NCBI RefSeq assembly: GCF_949987535.1
Contig: NC_080082.1
Location: forward strand, 50,940,374 to 51,004,373
Direction of reading: 5' to 3'
Source of the DNA: Balaenoptera acutorostrata
Taxonomy: Eukaryota; Chordata; Mammalia; Artiodactyla; Balaenopteridae
DNA length: 64,000 nt
Part shown: piece by piece, positions 1 through 12,029 of the stretch
Position numbering within the stretch: position 1 is the stretch's first letter
Layout of the letters: each line of letters begins with the position of its first letter
Program-made: the position numbers and the translations under genes
Notes under the pieces: generated by a model
Told to the model about the DNA's origin: nothing
Seen by the model: the letters and a program-made list of their open reading frames with translations, nothing else
Database searches by the model: none

Positions 1-272
1 GCTACTCTGCTGAAGAGACCACATGGAAAGGCCCTGAGACTACATAGAGAAGGAGAGGCACTCTGCTGTGCCCAGTCTTCCAGATTGCCGATGAAAACAT
101 CAGACATTTGAGTGAAATAGTTTTGGATCCTCCAAACCAGCCATCAGCTGAATGCCAGTGAATAACCTCAGTTGATGCCGTGTAGAACAGAAAAATCCAC
201 CAACTGAGCCCCTGCCCAAATTCCTGACCCACGAAATCATTAGATATAATTAAATGGTTGTTGTTTTAAGCT
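1..272 (+). mobile_element. MaLR-type (MLT1-like) LTR, 3' part
   Basis: The stretch ends in 'ggttgttgttttaagctact' near 254-273, the usual 3' end of MLT1/MST-class LTRs in + orientation. The rest is diverged and enters the window already truncated. No coding potential is visible. The family is assigned from memory and the boundary is approximate. Confidence 0.45.
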
Positions 273-318
273 ACTAAATATTGTTTTATTATTATCATCA
301 TTAATATTACTCTTGAAA

Positions 319-411
319 ATCCATATGAAAGACTATGGGCACAGTGAATATAGAAATGCCTTCCACCAACACTCATCCATTATTGAATGTCAGATAACTT
401 ATTCTTGTTAA
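319..411 (+). pseudogene. Decayed C2H2 zinc-finger remnant (left copy)
   Basis: One frame reads IHMKDYGHSEYRNAFHQHSS and continues to a stop at 409-411. It keeps the spacing of a finger linker, the 'Y-x-C-G-K-A-F' block (here EYRNAF) and the start of a helix, but the cysteines and second histidine are gone. The equivalent relic in the right copy lies at 57419-57517. It was probably part of a zinc-finger exon that decayed; the source gene cannot be named. Confidence 0.5.
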
Positions 412-516
412 AATAGTGAAAGTGAGAAATCCTTTTTCAATTTTTTCATAAAAAAGAAGATATTCTACAATCTATACTCTCTGGCCTCAGTATAAATTTG
501 ATTTAAAATTAACAGA

Positions 517-985
517 GGATGGATGGACCTAGAGATTGTCATACTAAGTGAAGTAAGTCAGACAGAGTAAGACAAATATTGTATCACTTGTTTGTGGAAA
601 CTAAAAATAGTACAAATGAACTTATTTACAAAACAGAAACAGACTCACAGACATAGAAAACAAACATGGTTATCAAAGGGGAAGTGGGGGGATAAATTAG
701 GAGTATGGTATTAACAGATAACATACTACTGTATATAACATAGGTAAACAATAAGGATTTACTGTATAGCATTGGGAACTATATTCAATATCTTGTAATA
801 ACTTATAATGGAAAATAATTTTTTAAAAGAATATATGTATATATATATATTCACTGTATGAATATATATATACACACTGTATGTATGTATATACATATAT
901 GTGTGTATATGTAACCAAATCACTGTGCTGTATACCTAAAACTAGCACAATATTGTAAATCAACTATACTTCAATTAAATACATA
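517..985 (+). mobile_element. LINE-1 3' end fragment
   Basis: Contains the LINE-1 3' signature 'ggatggacctagagattgtc', the run through 'gtgaagtaagtcagacag', and the terminal 'aatattgtaaatcaactat' block near 950-968. It is truncated and has no ORF. A second copy of the same 3' end lies at 8976-9540. It is absent from the right duplication copy, so it was inserted after that duplication. Confidence 0.8.
828..910. repeat. AT/TATG microsatellite
   Basis: Imperfect (TA)n with TATG and TACA variants inside the LINE-1 3' UTR fragment. Confidence 0.8.
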
Positions 986-1499
986 AAATTAACAAAGAAT
1001 AAGATAAAAAGAAACTATTTGGAAATTAAAAGTCACCTATAAGTCCAGCATCAATTTTTAAAAATCCATTGTAGCCTTTTAAAAAAATGCTCAAATTGTC
1101 CTATATTTGGCCAGTGGGAATCCCCTCAATTTGGATCCTTTGTCCTTTTGTCATGATTACTGTAGCCTGTGATAGCTTCCTTTTTTTCTAACAAAATGCA
1201 TTGGTCAGCTACAGAGCACATTAGGGCATTTATTAATAAATAAAGGGGAAATGGAGCATTTATCCTGCCTTTCCTTTATGAACTATATTTCAAGACAACC
1301 AAAAGTTGATGAAGGAAAGTTCTTTATTATTAGAGAATTCTAGCTAATAAAGGTCAAAGGAATGATAGAATCCAAAAAGTCACACTTTTTATTTATGAAA
1401 TAATGGGTCTTGATGGTATCAGTGGATGTGAAAACCACTAGGTGAGAGATTATTCTAAGATTTTAAAGGACAGAGCAGAATGACAACCCATTAACCTAT

Positions 1500-2780
1500 A
1501 GTAACATCTCTAAATTAAATCAGCAAGACTATGTGCTTCTTGATGTAATGCAATGGATGTATACTACCTGTGGAGTATTCTTGTCCAAAATATTGATTCA
1601 GAAGTGTAATTTAGTCCCTAAACCTACCAGTTTACAGGAAACTTGGGAAATAAATGAACAAATTCATGACACAAAGAAGCAAACAGCCAAATCCAGAATG
1701 TGGGAAATTCCACAAAATTAAAGCCCTAGTTTCTTAACCAATATATGTTAAGAGAATAAAAACAGAATTTTACAAATTAAAAGAGACTTGAGACATATTA
1801 ATTAAATACAGTGTATGGAATGTATTGAGATGCTTGTGTTAAAATGTACCCAGGATTTGCTTTAATCAGGTATGGTAAGTCACGAAGACATGGAAATGAT
1901 TATGATGAAGGAAGAAGCTTATACGCGGAGATTTCTGCAACAGGAGGAACTGAGTACACATAGGAGAACATGGAAGGAGCACCTAGTCCTGTTAGGAGGC
2001 AGAAGGCGGAAGAGGGCAGAGCATGACTCAGAACCTTTACTGGAGTTTTCCCAGGAAGGAATGGGTGACGTGATGCCAGGTAGGTACACTGAGCAAGTTT
2101 AAGACTGGGTAGATTGAATAATTTTGTGGGCTCTGAGCTCCAGTGGTGGTCCTCAGTTGTCCAGTACCTGGCCCTGGGGTGATTTAGGGCAGGAGGAATA
2201 TTGTCTTGGTGTGTGAGAGTTTGATAAAGGAGATGTTTGATAAAGGGGTGTGGACTTTGGATTGGTTGGTTTATATATCAACGGCATGCTTGCAGGAGGG
2301 TTGTTTGTCAAGGAATTTGCGAGCCCTAGAAGTGGTAGTCTCTCCACGATCAAGTCCCCAAATGCCAGAACATCAAGAATATGGAAAATAAGAAAATACA
2401 GGCAATACAATCCTGATTTGGACAGATAAAAAAAAAGACAACTTTTTACATTATTGTGAAAAAGTAAACCTAGAGTGGGTATTAAATTATATTAAATAAT
2501 TATTATTCATTTGTTAGGCATGATGATGGCATGGGTGTGGGTGTGTGTATGTGTGTATAAATCCTTATGCATTAGAGAGCCATACTGAAGTATTCAAGGA
2601 TGAAATTATATGTATGATTTGCTTTATAATACTAAAGAAAAAATGGGAAGGATAGATGAAACAAGATCGGAAAAATGCTGTAAATTGTTGAAGCCGGGTA
2701 ATGGGTACATAGGGTTCACTGTGCTATTCTTACTACCTTTGCATATATTTGAAAACTTCCATAATAAAGTTTTTGTTTAA
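1500..2780 (+). mobile_element. Old LINE-1-type 3' region, split by a ~620-bp insertion
   Basis: Left part (about 1500-1865) contains 'ccagaatgtgggaaattcc'. Right part (about 2490-2780) ends in 'cttccataataaagttttt'. The uninterrupted counterpart is at 58440-58975 in the right duplication copy. The intervening 1866-2490 is an unidentified insertion with no convincing ORF, perhaps LTR-derived. Confidence 0.5.
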
Positions 2781-2855
2781 GTAGAAAATATGAAATTTTA
2801 GACTACTTAGTGATAAATGATAATTTGATCCCTACAGATAAAAATTTGTGGGAAG

Positions 2856-3479
2856 GGCTTCCCTGGTGGCGCAGTGGTTAAGAATCCACCTGCCGGGCTT
2901 CCCTGGTGGCGCAGTGGTTGAGAATCTGCCTGCCAATGCAGGGGACACGGGTTCGAGCCCTGGTCTGGGAGGATCCCACATGCCGCGGAGCAACTAGGCC
3001 CGTGAGCCACAATTACTGAGCCTGCGCGTCTGGAGCCTGTGCTCCGCAACAAGAGAGGCCGCGATAGTGAGAGGCCCGCGCACCGCGATGAAGAGTGGCC
3101 CCCGCTCGCCGCAACTAGAGAAAGCCCTCGCGCAGAAACGAAGACCCATCACAGCCAAAATAAATAAATAAATAAAATTAAAAAAAAAAAAAAAAAAAGA
3201 ATCCACCTGCCAATGCAGGGGACTCGGGTTTGAGCCATGGTCCAGGAAAATCCCACACGCCACGGAGGAACTAATCCCATGCACCACAACTACTGAGCCT
3301 GCGCTCCAGAGCCTGTGAGCCACAACTCCTGAAGCCCGGGCGCCTAGAGCCCGTGCTCTGCAACAAGAGAAGTCACCGCAATGAGAAGCCCCCGCTCACC
3401 GCAACTAGAGAAAGCCCGCGCACAGCAACAAAGACCCAACGCAGCCGAAAATAAATTAAATAAATAAATAAATTTAAAA
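2856..3479 (+). mobile_element. CHR-type SINE (outer), interrupted by a second SINE
   Basis: Head at 2856-2894, body and (AAAT)n tail at 3212-3479. Flanked by target-site duplications aaaatttgtgggaag at 2841-2855 and 3480-3494. Split by the SINE at 2895-3196. Confidence 0.93.
2895..3196 (+). mobile_element. CHR-type SINE nested in another SINE
   Basis: Complete element from 'gggcttccctggtggcgcag' to a poly(A) tail, with target-site duplication aagaatccacctgcc at 2880-2894 and 3197-3211. It carries tRNA-like A and B boxes ('tggcgcagtggt', 'ggttcgagccc'). One of the least diverged copies here, so probably young. Confidence 0.95.
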
Positions 3480-3659
3480 AAAATTTGTGGGAAGCCACCA
3501 AAGCTCTACTTTGTAGGAAATAAACAACCTTAATGCATTTAGAAAACCTGGATTGAGCAGTTAGTTCACGACTCTGTTACCACACATACCGTGCCTGTCA
3601 CATAGCAGGCAGTTGACAGAAGTGTTGGGGAAAAAAAGCATTAACTTAAGCCAGAAAAC

Positions 3660-3727
3660 GTGTTTTTTACACGGGCTCTCAGCAGTGAAAGCGCGGAGTC
3701 CTAACCACTGGACTGCCAGGAAATTCC
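3660..3727 (-). mobile_element. Short truncated CHR-type SINE
   Basis: Minus-strand head 'ccactggactgccaggaaat' with a T-run tail. Flanked by ccagaaaac at 3651-3659 and 3728-3736. Confidence 0.75.
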
Positions 3728-3736
3728 CAGAAAACA

Positions 3737-4077
3737 TTTATTTATTTATTTATTTATTCATTTATTTAATTTATTTTTGGCTGCGTTGGGTCTTGTTGCT
3801 GCGCGCGGGCTTTTTCTAGTTGCGGCGAGTGGGGCCCACTCTTCGTTGTGGTGCGCGGGTCTCTCATTGCGGTGGCTTCTCTTGTTGTGGAGCATGGGCT
3901 CTAGGCACGTGGGTTTCAGTAGTTGTGGCTTGCTGGCTCTAGAGCGCAGGCTCAGTAGTTGTGGCGCACAGGCTTCGTTGCTCCCTGGCATGTGGGATCT
4001 TCCCGGACCAGGGCTCAAACCCCTGTTCCCTGCATTGGCAGGCAGATTCTTAACCTCTGTGCCACCAGGGAAGCCCC
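3737..4077 (-). mobile_element. CHR-type SINE, long form
   Basis: Reverse-complement element: (TTTA)n tail first, 'ggctgcgttgggtcttgttg', then head 'ccaccagggaagccccc'. ORFs across it are SINE shadows. Confidence 0.93.
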
Positions 4078-4158
4078 CTTTATTTTTTTTAATTAAGGTA
4101 AATAGCAGGAAGTAATTCATACAATAAAAGTAAAAGTACAACTTAAAAAAAGTAGAAG

Positions 4159-4516
4159 AGGGACTTCCCTGGTGGTGCAGTGGTTAAGAATCCACCTGCC
4201 AGTGCAGGGGACATGGCTTCGAGCCCTGGTCTGGGAAGATCCCACATGCTGCGGAGCAACTAAGCCCAACTACTTAGCCACAACTACTGAGCCTGCACTC
4301 TAGAGCCTGCGACCCACAACTACTGAGCCCATGTGCCGCAACTACTGAAGCCTGCGTACCTAGAGCCTGTGCTCCGCAACAAGAGAAGCCACTGCAGTGA
4401 GAAGCCCGCGCACTGCAACGAAGAGTGGCCCCCGCTCACTGCAACTAGAGAAAGCCCATACGCAGCAACAAAGACCCAATGCAGCCAAAAATAAATAAAT
4501 AAAAAGAATTTTTTTT
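4159..4516 (+). mobile_element. CHR-type SINE, long form
   Basis: Head 'gggacttccctggtggtgca', several 'cacaactactgagcc' modules, A-rich tail. Target-site duplication aaaaagtagaag / aaaaagtaaaag on either side. Confidence 0.93.
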
Positions 4517-6114
4517 AAAAAGTAAAAGAATAGTTAATAAAGTAGTAGATTTTATCCAAGAATATTCTCTTTGAAAATACCATTAATATAGAATCAGCAG
4601 TTATTATTGAGGGACAAAAGATGATTCAATTACAGCTTTATGTATGGGAATGGTGAAATAGGTACATATATCAAAGAGATTTAAAAGTTTTAAAATTTAT
4701 ATGTTACTATATACGTATATTTCAGTATGTATAAAAATATAGAGAATGAGCTATCTAGAGAAACCTAAATGATCAAAGTTGACTCAAGAGACTATAGAAA
4801 GCCTGAACAATGTATAGATTTTATATTTTATTTTATATTTTAAACAATTTATAATTTATAGATTTTATAAGTTATAGTTTTATAATGTATGAGATCTGTA
4901 AACAAAGGAAATTTAAGTGGAGTTCTTGTTTTTTTAAAAACTAGAATCGATAGTTTTTCAGGCAATAAAGTTTTAAAGAATAGGTAACCTCTAACAAAAT
5001 TTTGCAGGATCATTCTATAAGGCAGATATCCCAATAATAAAATTTTAGATGAGGGTAATCCCTAAAAAGCAAAATCTAGACCAGTATCATTTAAGATAAC
5101 ATGCAGACATTCCAAATAAAGTTCAGTAAATTGAACTCAGTAGTCTAAAAAAACAGTTATAAAACATAAAATGATTTACCAGGAATACCCAGGGCCTGAC
5201 CTTTTGTGATTTAGTTAGGCATTTAGGTTTTCTAACTTGAGCAGTGTAACAGTGTTGGGAAAAATGACGTGATCCTGCCCCAATAATTTCTTTCTATTGT
5301 TTCTCTTCTTTTTCTCTTTTATTTTAGCTTCATCAATTTTATAAAAGGAATGAAAAATTATTTGAAAAATAGGCATTCAATACTTAAAAGTTATTACCTT
5401 CTACAAAAGAAAAACAAGTATTGCCACAGCACTTTATTTTCAGCCAAATGAATGTCACTGTCATACACTGACTTGTACCTCTAAGTCCATTTTGCTCAGA
5501 GTGGGCAGATGTCATTGAATAATCAGTCACCATCTAGAATAATAAATCTCTTCCACTCATGATTTCAAATTGCTTTTAATTTGTGGACATAACACAGTGT
5601 TTACACAAAAATGTAACATACACAATGAGCATTTTAAGTGCTTTTATGTGTTTCTTCTCCCTGGTAACATTTTCTTGTTAACTGAAGTCTTTTGGGGACA
5701 GTACATTAACTCAACATTTCTTAAAGTATGTTCCACAAAACACCAGTACTTAATGGTTCTTGAAGAAAATGATTTTGTGGTCAAACAAGCATGCAAGCTC
5801 TATATTCTATATTTCTTGGGAGAAAAAATCACATTAAGTGCCTAACAAAAGACCATCAAAAATGTTTCATTTTATCTAACTCAATGTATCTCATACTTCA
5901 CTATAGAGCTCCCATTCCTAACACCTATTGTAGGTGTAATTCCACTTTGGCAGATGTTGCCCTAACCAAAAGGAGAGGCTTCAAGGATGGAAATGTCAGC
6001 ATTGTGGCAGGTGTATGGTTATCTAGCAAGGCAAGCAACTCAGCATGCTGTCCAACTAGCTGCTTGCTCTTTTCTGGATTTAACATGGTGCTTTTCAGTA
6101 GAATAGAAAACCCC

Positions 6115-7075
6115 TAGTCCTTTTCTTTATATAAATACACCATATGTATTGAAGCCTTTTATTGGTCAATATTTAGGTTATATATAATTCCTCACTGAAA
6201 AATATCTTGTTGAATATCTGAGTTTCTTGCTATACATAACAAGGGTTTCTCTGAGGTATTTATCAAAGGTGAGATTGGTAAGTCAGAGGTTATGTTCATG
6301 TTCAACCTCACTAGATATTGCTGTAGAAGAGGAGAACATCCTTATGGTACCAATTTACAACCCCTTCAACCAGTGAAATATTATTTCCTTATATCCCCAC
6401 TTCTGGTATGTGCTTTAATATTTTCCTGGTAAATAATGAGTTGAGCATCTTTTCACATATGTTTATTGCTAAATACTATAGCTTGCCAATTCATATGTAT
6501 TGCCCATGTTCCTTTTTAAAAAAACATTCATATAAAAATAGTGGGATTCTTAAAAATAACATTCTAGATAGTAATCCTTTACCTAGTATTATGATGGACT
6601 CACCTTCTCCCAGACTGTGGCTTATTTCTGTCTTTATTGTGATATTGTCATATTAAAATTTTAAATATGGATACAATCATCACTTTCATTATTACCCAAT
6701 AACCTTTAAAATTCATTTTTTTACTAGACTCTTAATTTTTTAGGCAGTCAGTTATGTCAACTACAAATAGATATGATTTTTCCTGAATATTTATAGTGAT
6801 TATTTTATTATTCTTACTCTAACAGAAATAATTTCCAGAACAAGATTTAGTATTAGTGGTGATAGCGGGCATCTAGTTGTTTTTCCCAACTTAATGGAAA
6901 TCACTTAGTGTAATGTTTGCTCTCTGTTTGAGGTAAACAGACCTTGTGTGGTTCTTGTTTCCTTCAGTCCCTATTTAACTTTTTTTTTTTTCAATTAAAA
7001 ATGCCTGCTGAATATTGTCAGATGCCTTTTTGGCACACTGATATATTTTTCTTCTTGAATTTGTTAATGTGATAA
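6115..7075 (-). mobile_element. Old LINE-1 fragment
   Basis: Reverse-complement LINE-1 ORF2-like sequence, for example 'ttgttaatgtgataaggtgt' near 7060 and the stretch 6830-6990. Heavily decayed. Its counterpart at 60600-61395 shows it was present before the segmental duplication. Confidence 0.6.
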
Positions 7076-7444
7076 GGTGTACTTTGGTCATTAAGACAAC
7101 GTGATACTGATGCAAAACGAACAAGCAGACCAATAGAACAAAATAAAGAGCCCTGAAACAGACCTACATACATGTGGTCTTCTGATTTATGACAAAGGTT
7201 CCTCGCAGTGTGATTGCAGAGGAAGTGATGTTCTTTTCAATAAGTAGCACTGGATCAATTGCATATCCATATCGATAAAAAATTAACCTTGGCTCTTATC
7301 TTACACTTCACACAAACCAATTCCAGATGTGTTAATGATGTAATTGTAGAAGATATGACAAAGGCTTTAGAAGAAAACATAGAATATCTTTCTAGCCTTG
7401 GGGTAGCAAAGATTTCTTAAACAGAACACAAAAAGCACTAACCA

Positions 7445-7744
7445 GGGCTTCCCTGGTGGCGCAGTGGTTGAGAATCTGCCTGCCAATGCAGGGGACACGG
7501 GTTCGAGCCCTGGTCTGGGAAGATCCCACATGCCGCAGAGCAGCTGGGCCCGTGAGCCACAATTACTGAGCTTGCGCATCTGGAGCCTGTGCTCCGCAAC
7601 AAGAGAGGCCGCGATAGTGAGAGGCCCGCGCACCGCGATGAAGAGTGGCCCCCGCTTGCCACAACTAGAGAAAGCCCTCGCACAGAAACGAAGACCCAAC
7701 ACAGCCATAAATAAATAAATAAATAAATAAATAATTAAAAAAAA
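7445..7744 (+). mobile_element. CHR-type SINE
   Basis: Near-consensus copy with target-site duplication aaaaagcactaacca (7430-7444 and 7745-7759). Very similar to the copies at 2895-3196 and 36253-36555, so one young subfamily. Confidence 0.95.
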
Positions 7745-7947
7745 AAAAAGCACTAACCATATGGAGAAAAAAAAGTAAATTTTACTATATTAAATTTAAA
7801 AATCTATTTTCATCAAAAGACACCATTAAAGTGAAAAGGCAAGCCACAGACTGGGAGACTATATTCACAATACATAAATTTGACCAAGAATATATAAAGA
7901 ACCACTACAAATCAATAAGTGACAGACAACCAAATAAGAAATGAGGG

Positions 7948-8029
7948 TACTTCCCTGGCAGTCCAGTGGTTAAGACTCCGTGCTTCCATTGCAGGCCGTG
8001 CAGCACGGCCAAAAAAAAAAAAAAAAAAA
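7948..8029 (+). mobile_element. Short CHR-type SINE
   Basis: tRNA-related head 'cttccctggcagtccagtgg', then 'gcagcacggcc' and a poly(A) tail. The middle part is deleted. Confidence 0.85.
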
Positions 8030-8199
8030 GCACTTCCAAAAAATGGATATCCAAATGGTCAATAAAGATATCAGACTGTGCTCATGTTCGTTAATTATCA
8101 AGAAAAAGGAAAAATTAAAACCACAATGTGATATGGCTGTACACCCACCAGAATAGCTAATAAAAAAAATGCGTGCAAATGCTTGTGCATAATGCATAC

Positions 8200-8722
8200 C
8201 TGGAGGGTGCCATGATGTGCTCTGGCTATTTCAATATGTTAGTGGATATTAAAGACAAGATCCCCAATCTCCAGGAAAATCTGGAAAGCAGAAAACCGGT
8301 GAGTACCTAACTAAGAAAACTTCACATATTGATAAGGGTCATGAAGAGAAAGGTACTGGGAAGGAGAGTTACTGGAGGGGGACAATTCAGTTAATCTTTT
8401 CATCTCAAGTGTATACAGTATCTATAGTGGCAGCAATACAGGTTTTATGTAAGTATAGCCAGGCTAACACTGAAAAAGAAAAGCTGCAAAGTGGTACTAG
8501 TCTAATCAGATAATTAAAAATACTAAAAAGTCCCTATAATCGAAACGATGTGGTACTCATGAACAGACCAGTGGAATAGAACAGAATTCCATAAATAAAC
8601 CTAAATACATAGGGGATTTTAGTACATAAAGGGACAGGGACGTGACACATTCTTTTTATTTTTTGTATTTTTTTACTTTGGGGACCATATTAATGTTTTA
8701 CAAATTTTAAAAGTCAATAACA
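8200..8722 (+). mobile_element. Degraded LINE-1 pieces
   Basis: About 8440-8640 is LINE-1 ORF2-like ('gaacagaccagtggaataga'). The flanking sequence is AT-rich with no gene visible. Confidence 0.45.
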
Positions 8723-8957
8723 GGGACTTCCCTGGTGGTCCAGTGGTTAAGAATCTGTCTCGCAATGCAGAGGACGCTGGTTCGATCCCTGGTTGGGGAA
8801 GTAAGATCTCACATGCTGCGGGGCAGCTGAGCCCGCATGCCAAAACTAGAGAGAAGCCCACGCACCGCAGCAAACAGCCCATGTGCTGAAGCAAAAGATC
8901 CAGCGTGCTGCAACTAAGACCTGACGCAGCCAATAAATAAATAAATAAGTAAATAAT
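8723..8957 (+). mobile_element. CHR-type SINE
   Basis: Head 'ggacttccctggtggtccag', tail (AAAT)n. Target-site duplication 'ttttaaaagtcaataaca' on both sides (ending 8722 and 8975). Confidence 0.93.
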
Positions 8958-8975
8958 TTTTAAAAGTCAATAACA

Positions 8976-9540
8976 ACCAAAGGGGAAAGTGGGGAGGGAT
9001 AAACTAAGAGTATGGATTAACATACAACTATATATAAAACACATAAACAACAAGGATTTACTGTATAGCACAGGGAACTATACTCAATATCTTTCTTTAA
9101 AATAAATTTATTTTATGTATTTATTTTTGACTGTATTGGGTCTTCATTGCTGCACGCAGGCTTTCTCTAGTTGTGGCGAGCGGGGGCTACTCTTCATTGC
9201 GGTGTGCGAGCTTCTCATTGCGGTGGCTTCTCTTATTGTGGAGTACAGGCTCTAGGCGCGTGGGCTTCAGTAGTTGTGGCACGCAGGCTCAGTAGTTGTG
9301 GCTCACGGGCGTAGTTGCTCCACAGCATGTGGGATCTTCCCAGACCAGGGATCGAAACCATGTCCCCTGCATTGGCAGGCGGATTCTTAAACATTGCACC
9401 ACCAGGGAAATCCCTATGCTCAATATCTTATAATAACCTCTAACGAAAAATAATCTGAAAAAGAATATATATGTATAACTGAATCCCTTTGCTGTACACT
9501 TGAAACTAACACAATATTGTAAATCAACTATAGTTCAGTT
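8976..9540 (+). mobile_element. LINE-1 3' end, interrupted by a SINE
   Basis: Same 3' UTR family as 517-985: 'aaggggaaagtggggaggga' at the start and 'aatattgtaaatcaactata' near the end. Interrupted by the minus-strand SINE at 9095-9415. Confidence 0.8.
9095..9415 (-). mobile_element. CHR-type SINE, long form
   Basis: Reverse-complement SINE with head 'caccagggaaatccct'. Flanked by 'actcaatatctt' / 'gctcaatatctt' duplications of LINE-1 sequence. Confidence 0.92.
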
Positions 9541-10249
9541 TTTTTAAAAAGTGAATAACAGGAGAGAACCTAAATTGGAATATAAGCAAAAAAAAAAAAA
9601 AAAAGTTTCCTTCACACTAAAGGGGGAAAAAAGACTTAGGCAAGCAACTTTTGAAGACAATTTGACCATATTCCCTCAGGCTAAAAACAAAAGAAGAAAA
9701 AAAAAACCCGTAAACAAGTAATTAACTCGTTAGTAGGATTGATTTACACAGTGATTACAGATTAGTAATTCTGGAACTATTTCATGTATTCTAGAATCAA
9801 GCAAAAAAGTAACTGTATTTCGGAGTAAGTAAATATAATGGGAGCCAAGTTTGTTGTTGCTGGAGAAGGGCATTGCAATAGGGAGAGCAGGAGGCTAGGA
9901 TGAACCCTGTGGTGTTGGATTGCAATTGGAGGTATCACTACAAAGTCGTGTTTAAAAAAAAAAAAATTAGAGATTCATATAAAGGTGTGTGTATGTATGT
10001 CCCCCTAGCAGAGAGGACATAGAAGCAATTACACCGCTGTAGCAATGAGAATATGCAGCACCCAGATCCCAGGAACAAGGGCTCCTTGGAGAAATAGCAT
10101 AAGAAACTGAGCAGAGAAAACACAAGATGGGATTGGAACATTCTGAGGGGGTAGAAAGTAGGGAAGTGCTCAAAAAATGGTTGAAATATGTCAAAAAGTC
10201 ACAGTATCTCAAGGAGTTCTCACTGGCCAAATCTGGACAATCTGAGCAT
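9541..10249. other. No gene seen; AT-rich intergenic DNA
   Basis: Contains A-runs (9586-9604, 9952-9965) and no convincing ORF or recognisable repeat. Short minus-strand ORFs at 9938-10230 lack any family signature. Confidence 0.5.
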
Positions 10250-11215
10250 CAAAACAGGTCATAATAGTAGCAGATTGAGTAAAACCATTGACTAATACAG
10301 TGACTAAAAGAAGCATCCATGAAACATGCTTTATAGTAGAATGCCAACTTACTAATGTAGAAGGAATGGTGAAATTAGAAAATCACCATCCATCAACCAT
10401 CACAGTTAATCATTGATTCTGGTAAGAATCATCAATGTATGCCAAAACTAATGGGTGAAAATTTGATGAGAAACAGAATTTGATACCATCGTAAAGTCTC
10501 TCTCCACAAATATTAATTACAAAGGGGAAAGTAGTAACATTACAGTGAAGAAACCTGGCAGACAGCATCTTGACCAGTTATCAAAGTTTACATAACCAGT
10601 GTGGCACAAAATGACATCCTGCACCTCCAGAACAGAGCGACTTCTGTGATATTCCTGCCAAAAGGCATAACCAGAATTTAATCATAAGGAAATCACAGAA
10701 AAATGCAAATTGAGCAATGCTCTACAAAATAACTGGCCTTTGCTCTTGAAAAATGTCAAGGTCAAGAAGGACAAAGCTTGAGGAATTGTTTCAGGTTAAA
10801 GGAGACTAAAGAGACATGACAAGTGTAATATATGACCCTGGAACAGAATTTTTTTTTCTGTAAAGGCTTTATTGGAACAATTGTGAATTTGAATAAGGTA
10901 AATATTAAAATAAAAGTATTATATCCATGTAAATTTCATAATTTTGATCATTGTAATTATGGAGATTATGGGAGAGAATGTCTTTGCTTTTAGGATGTAT
11001 ACACTGAAACATTTAGGGGTAAAGGAGCCTTACGTGGGCAACTGACTTTTCTGAATGAAATTCCAAGTGTTCAGAAAAAAATAGGATTGTAAAATAAATG
11101 CAGTAAATGTTAGCATTTACAGAATCTGTGTGAAGGGTATACAGGAATTCTTTGTGCTATTCTTGCAACTTTTCTGTACATTTGATATTATGTCAAAATA
11201 AAAAGTTTCATTAAC
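10250..11215 (+). mobile_element. Old LINE-1 (L1M-like) 3' region
   Basis: Shows the old 3' UTR signatures 'caaaataactggcctttgct' and 'aaaggagactaaagagacat' and ends in 'aaaataaaaagtttcattaa'. A T-run at 10848-10857 may mark a secondary insertion. Family from memory. Confidence 0.5.
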
Positions 11216-11224
11216 AAAGAAAGC

Positions 11225-11400
11225 AGGTTTGCATTCTGCCTCCTCCATTAATTGCTCTGTGATGTTGAACAGGTCGCTTTACCTCTGTGTTTCTGTGTCT
11301 GTCACATGAGGATCGAAATAGTACCCACATGATGGGATTGTTATGAAAAATAATTAATGCATGTAACATTCTTAAAACTAGGCCTGGTAAAAGAAAGAGC
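11225..11400 (+). mobile_element. MIR SINE
   Basis: Diverged MIR core: 'ctctgtgatgttgaacaggt', then 'cctctgtgtttctgtgtctg' and 'gttatgaaaaataattaatg'. Confidence 0.6.
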
Positions 11401-12029
11401 ACTTTAAATTTTAGCTTTTATAACTTTTACTCGAAAATTTGTCTTTTTTCACCTCCCAAAATTTTTCTCTGTCTTCCTTTTTTCTTAAAATTCCCTTTTC
11501 TTCCTTATTATTGGTTTCTCCTTGTAGAATTCCTATTAGACAGACATTAGAATTTCTGGCACTGCCTTTCACATGTCATTTTCTCTCATGTTTTCCACTT
11601 TTATCCTTTTGCACAGAATTTTGGGAGAAACTCTAAGCATGATTTTTCTATTCTTATAGTTACTCTTCCATATATCTCCAATTCTACTATTCAGCCAAGC
11701 TGTTGTGTTATTTACTTCATGTGTTTAATCTCCAAGAAAGCAGATTGGTTTTAGAAAAGCCTAATCTGGTTTTATGCATACTCTTTCCTTTCTGGTATTT
11801 CAGAAGGTAAGGAGTGAGGTGGAGGGCAGTGGTGGGGGGCAAGGCAGAGGCCTAACTGAGTTTTTAAAGTTCTGTTCCAAATTCTTGAGGTTCAGCCACT
11901 TTTTTGCCATTGGGATCCTTAAAGCACTCTAGTATAGTAATATAAATCTCACTTTTCACTGTTACTCCTTAATTTAAAACGTCTAATGCAAGTTTCCTGC
12001 ACCCATTGTCTTGTTCTATAGTCTCATAC
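11401..12029. other. No gene seen
   Basis: T/C-rich intergenic DNA. No repeat I can name and no ORF with domain features. Confidence 0.4.

Larger units (their letters stand above)
273..7075 (+). repeat. Left copy of an ancient segmental duplication
   Basis: This stretch is collinear with 57384-61395 in the same orientation. Matching anchors in the same order include 'agcaaaatctagaccag' (5069 vs 59692), 'gtgtaaaaatatag'-type DNA (near 4728 vs 59456), 'gctcaaattg' followed by 'agccagtggga' (near 1088 vs 57861), 'cttcaaggatg' (5979 vs 60128) and 'aatggaaatcac' (6893 vs 61152). Removing insertions unique to this copy (LINE-1 3' end near 517-982, about 620 bp at 1866-2490, and the SINEs at 2856-3479, 3660-3727, 3737-4077 and 4159-4516) leaves about 4.2 kb, close to the 4.0 kb of the other copy. 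Between insertions (4517-6110) it is AT-rich single-copy-like DNA without a gene. Confidence 0.78.
7080..8190 (+). mobile_element. LINE-1 ORF2 3' fragment with two SINE insertions
   Basis: Contains the ORF2 C-terminal-like stretch around 'gaccaatagaacaaaataaa' and 'gggagactatattcacaata'. Interrupted by SINEs at 7445-7744 and 7948-8029. No ORF remains open. Confidence 0.7.

Noticed and set aside
2895..2975. tRNA gene from A/B-box-like sequences in SINE heads
   Set aside because: Each is followed by a SINE body, A-tail and target duplication, so it is a tRNA-derived SINE and not a functional tRNA.
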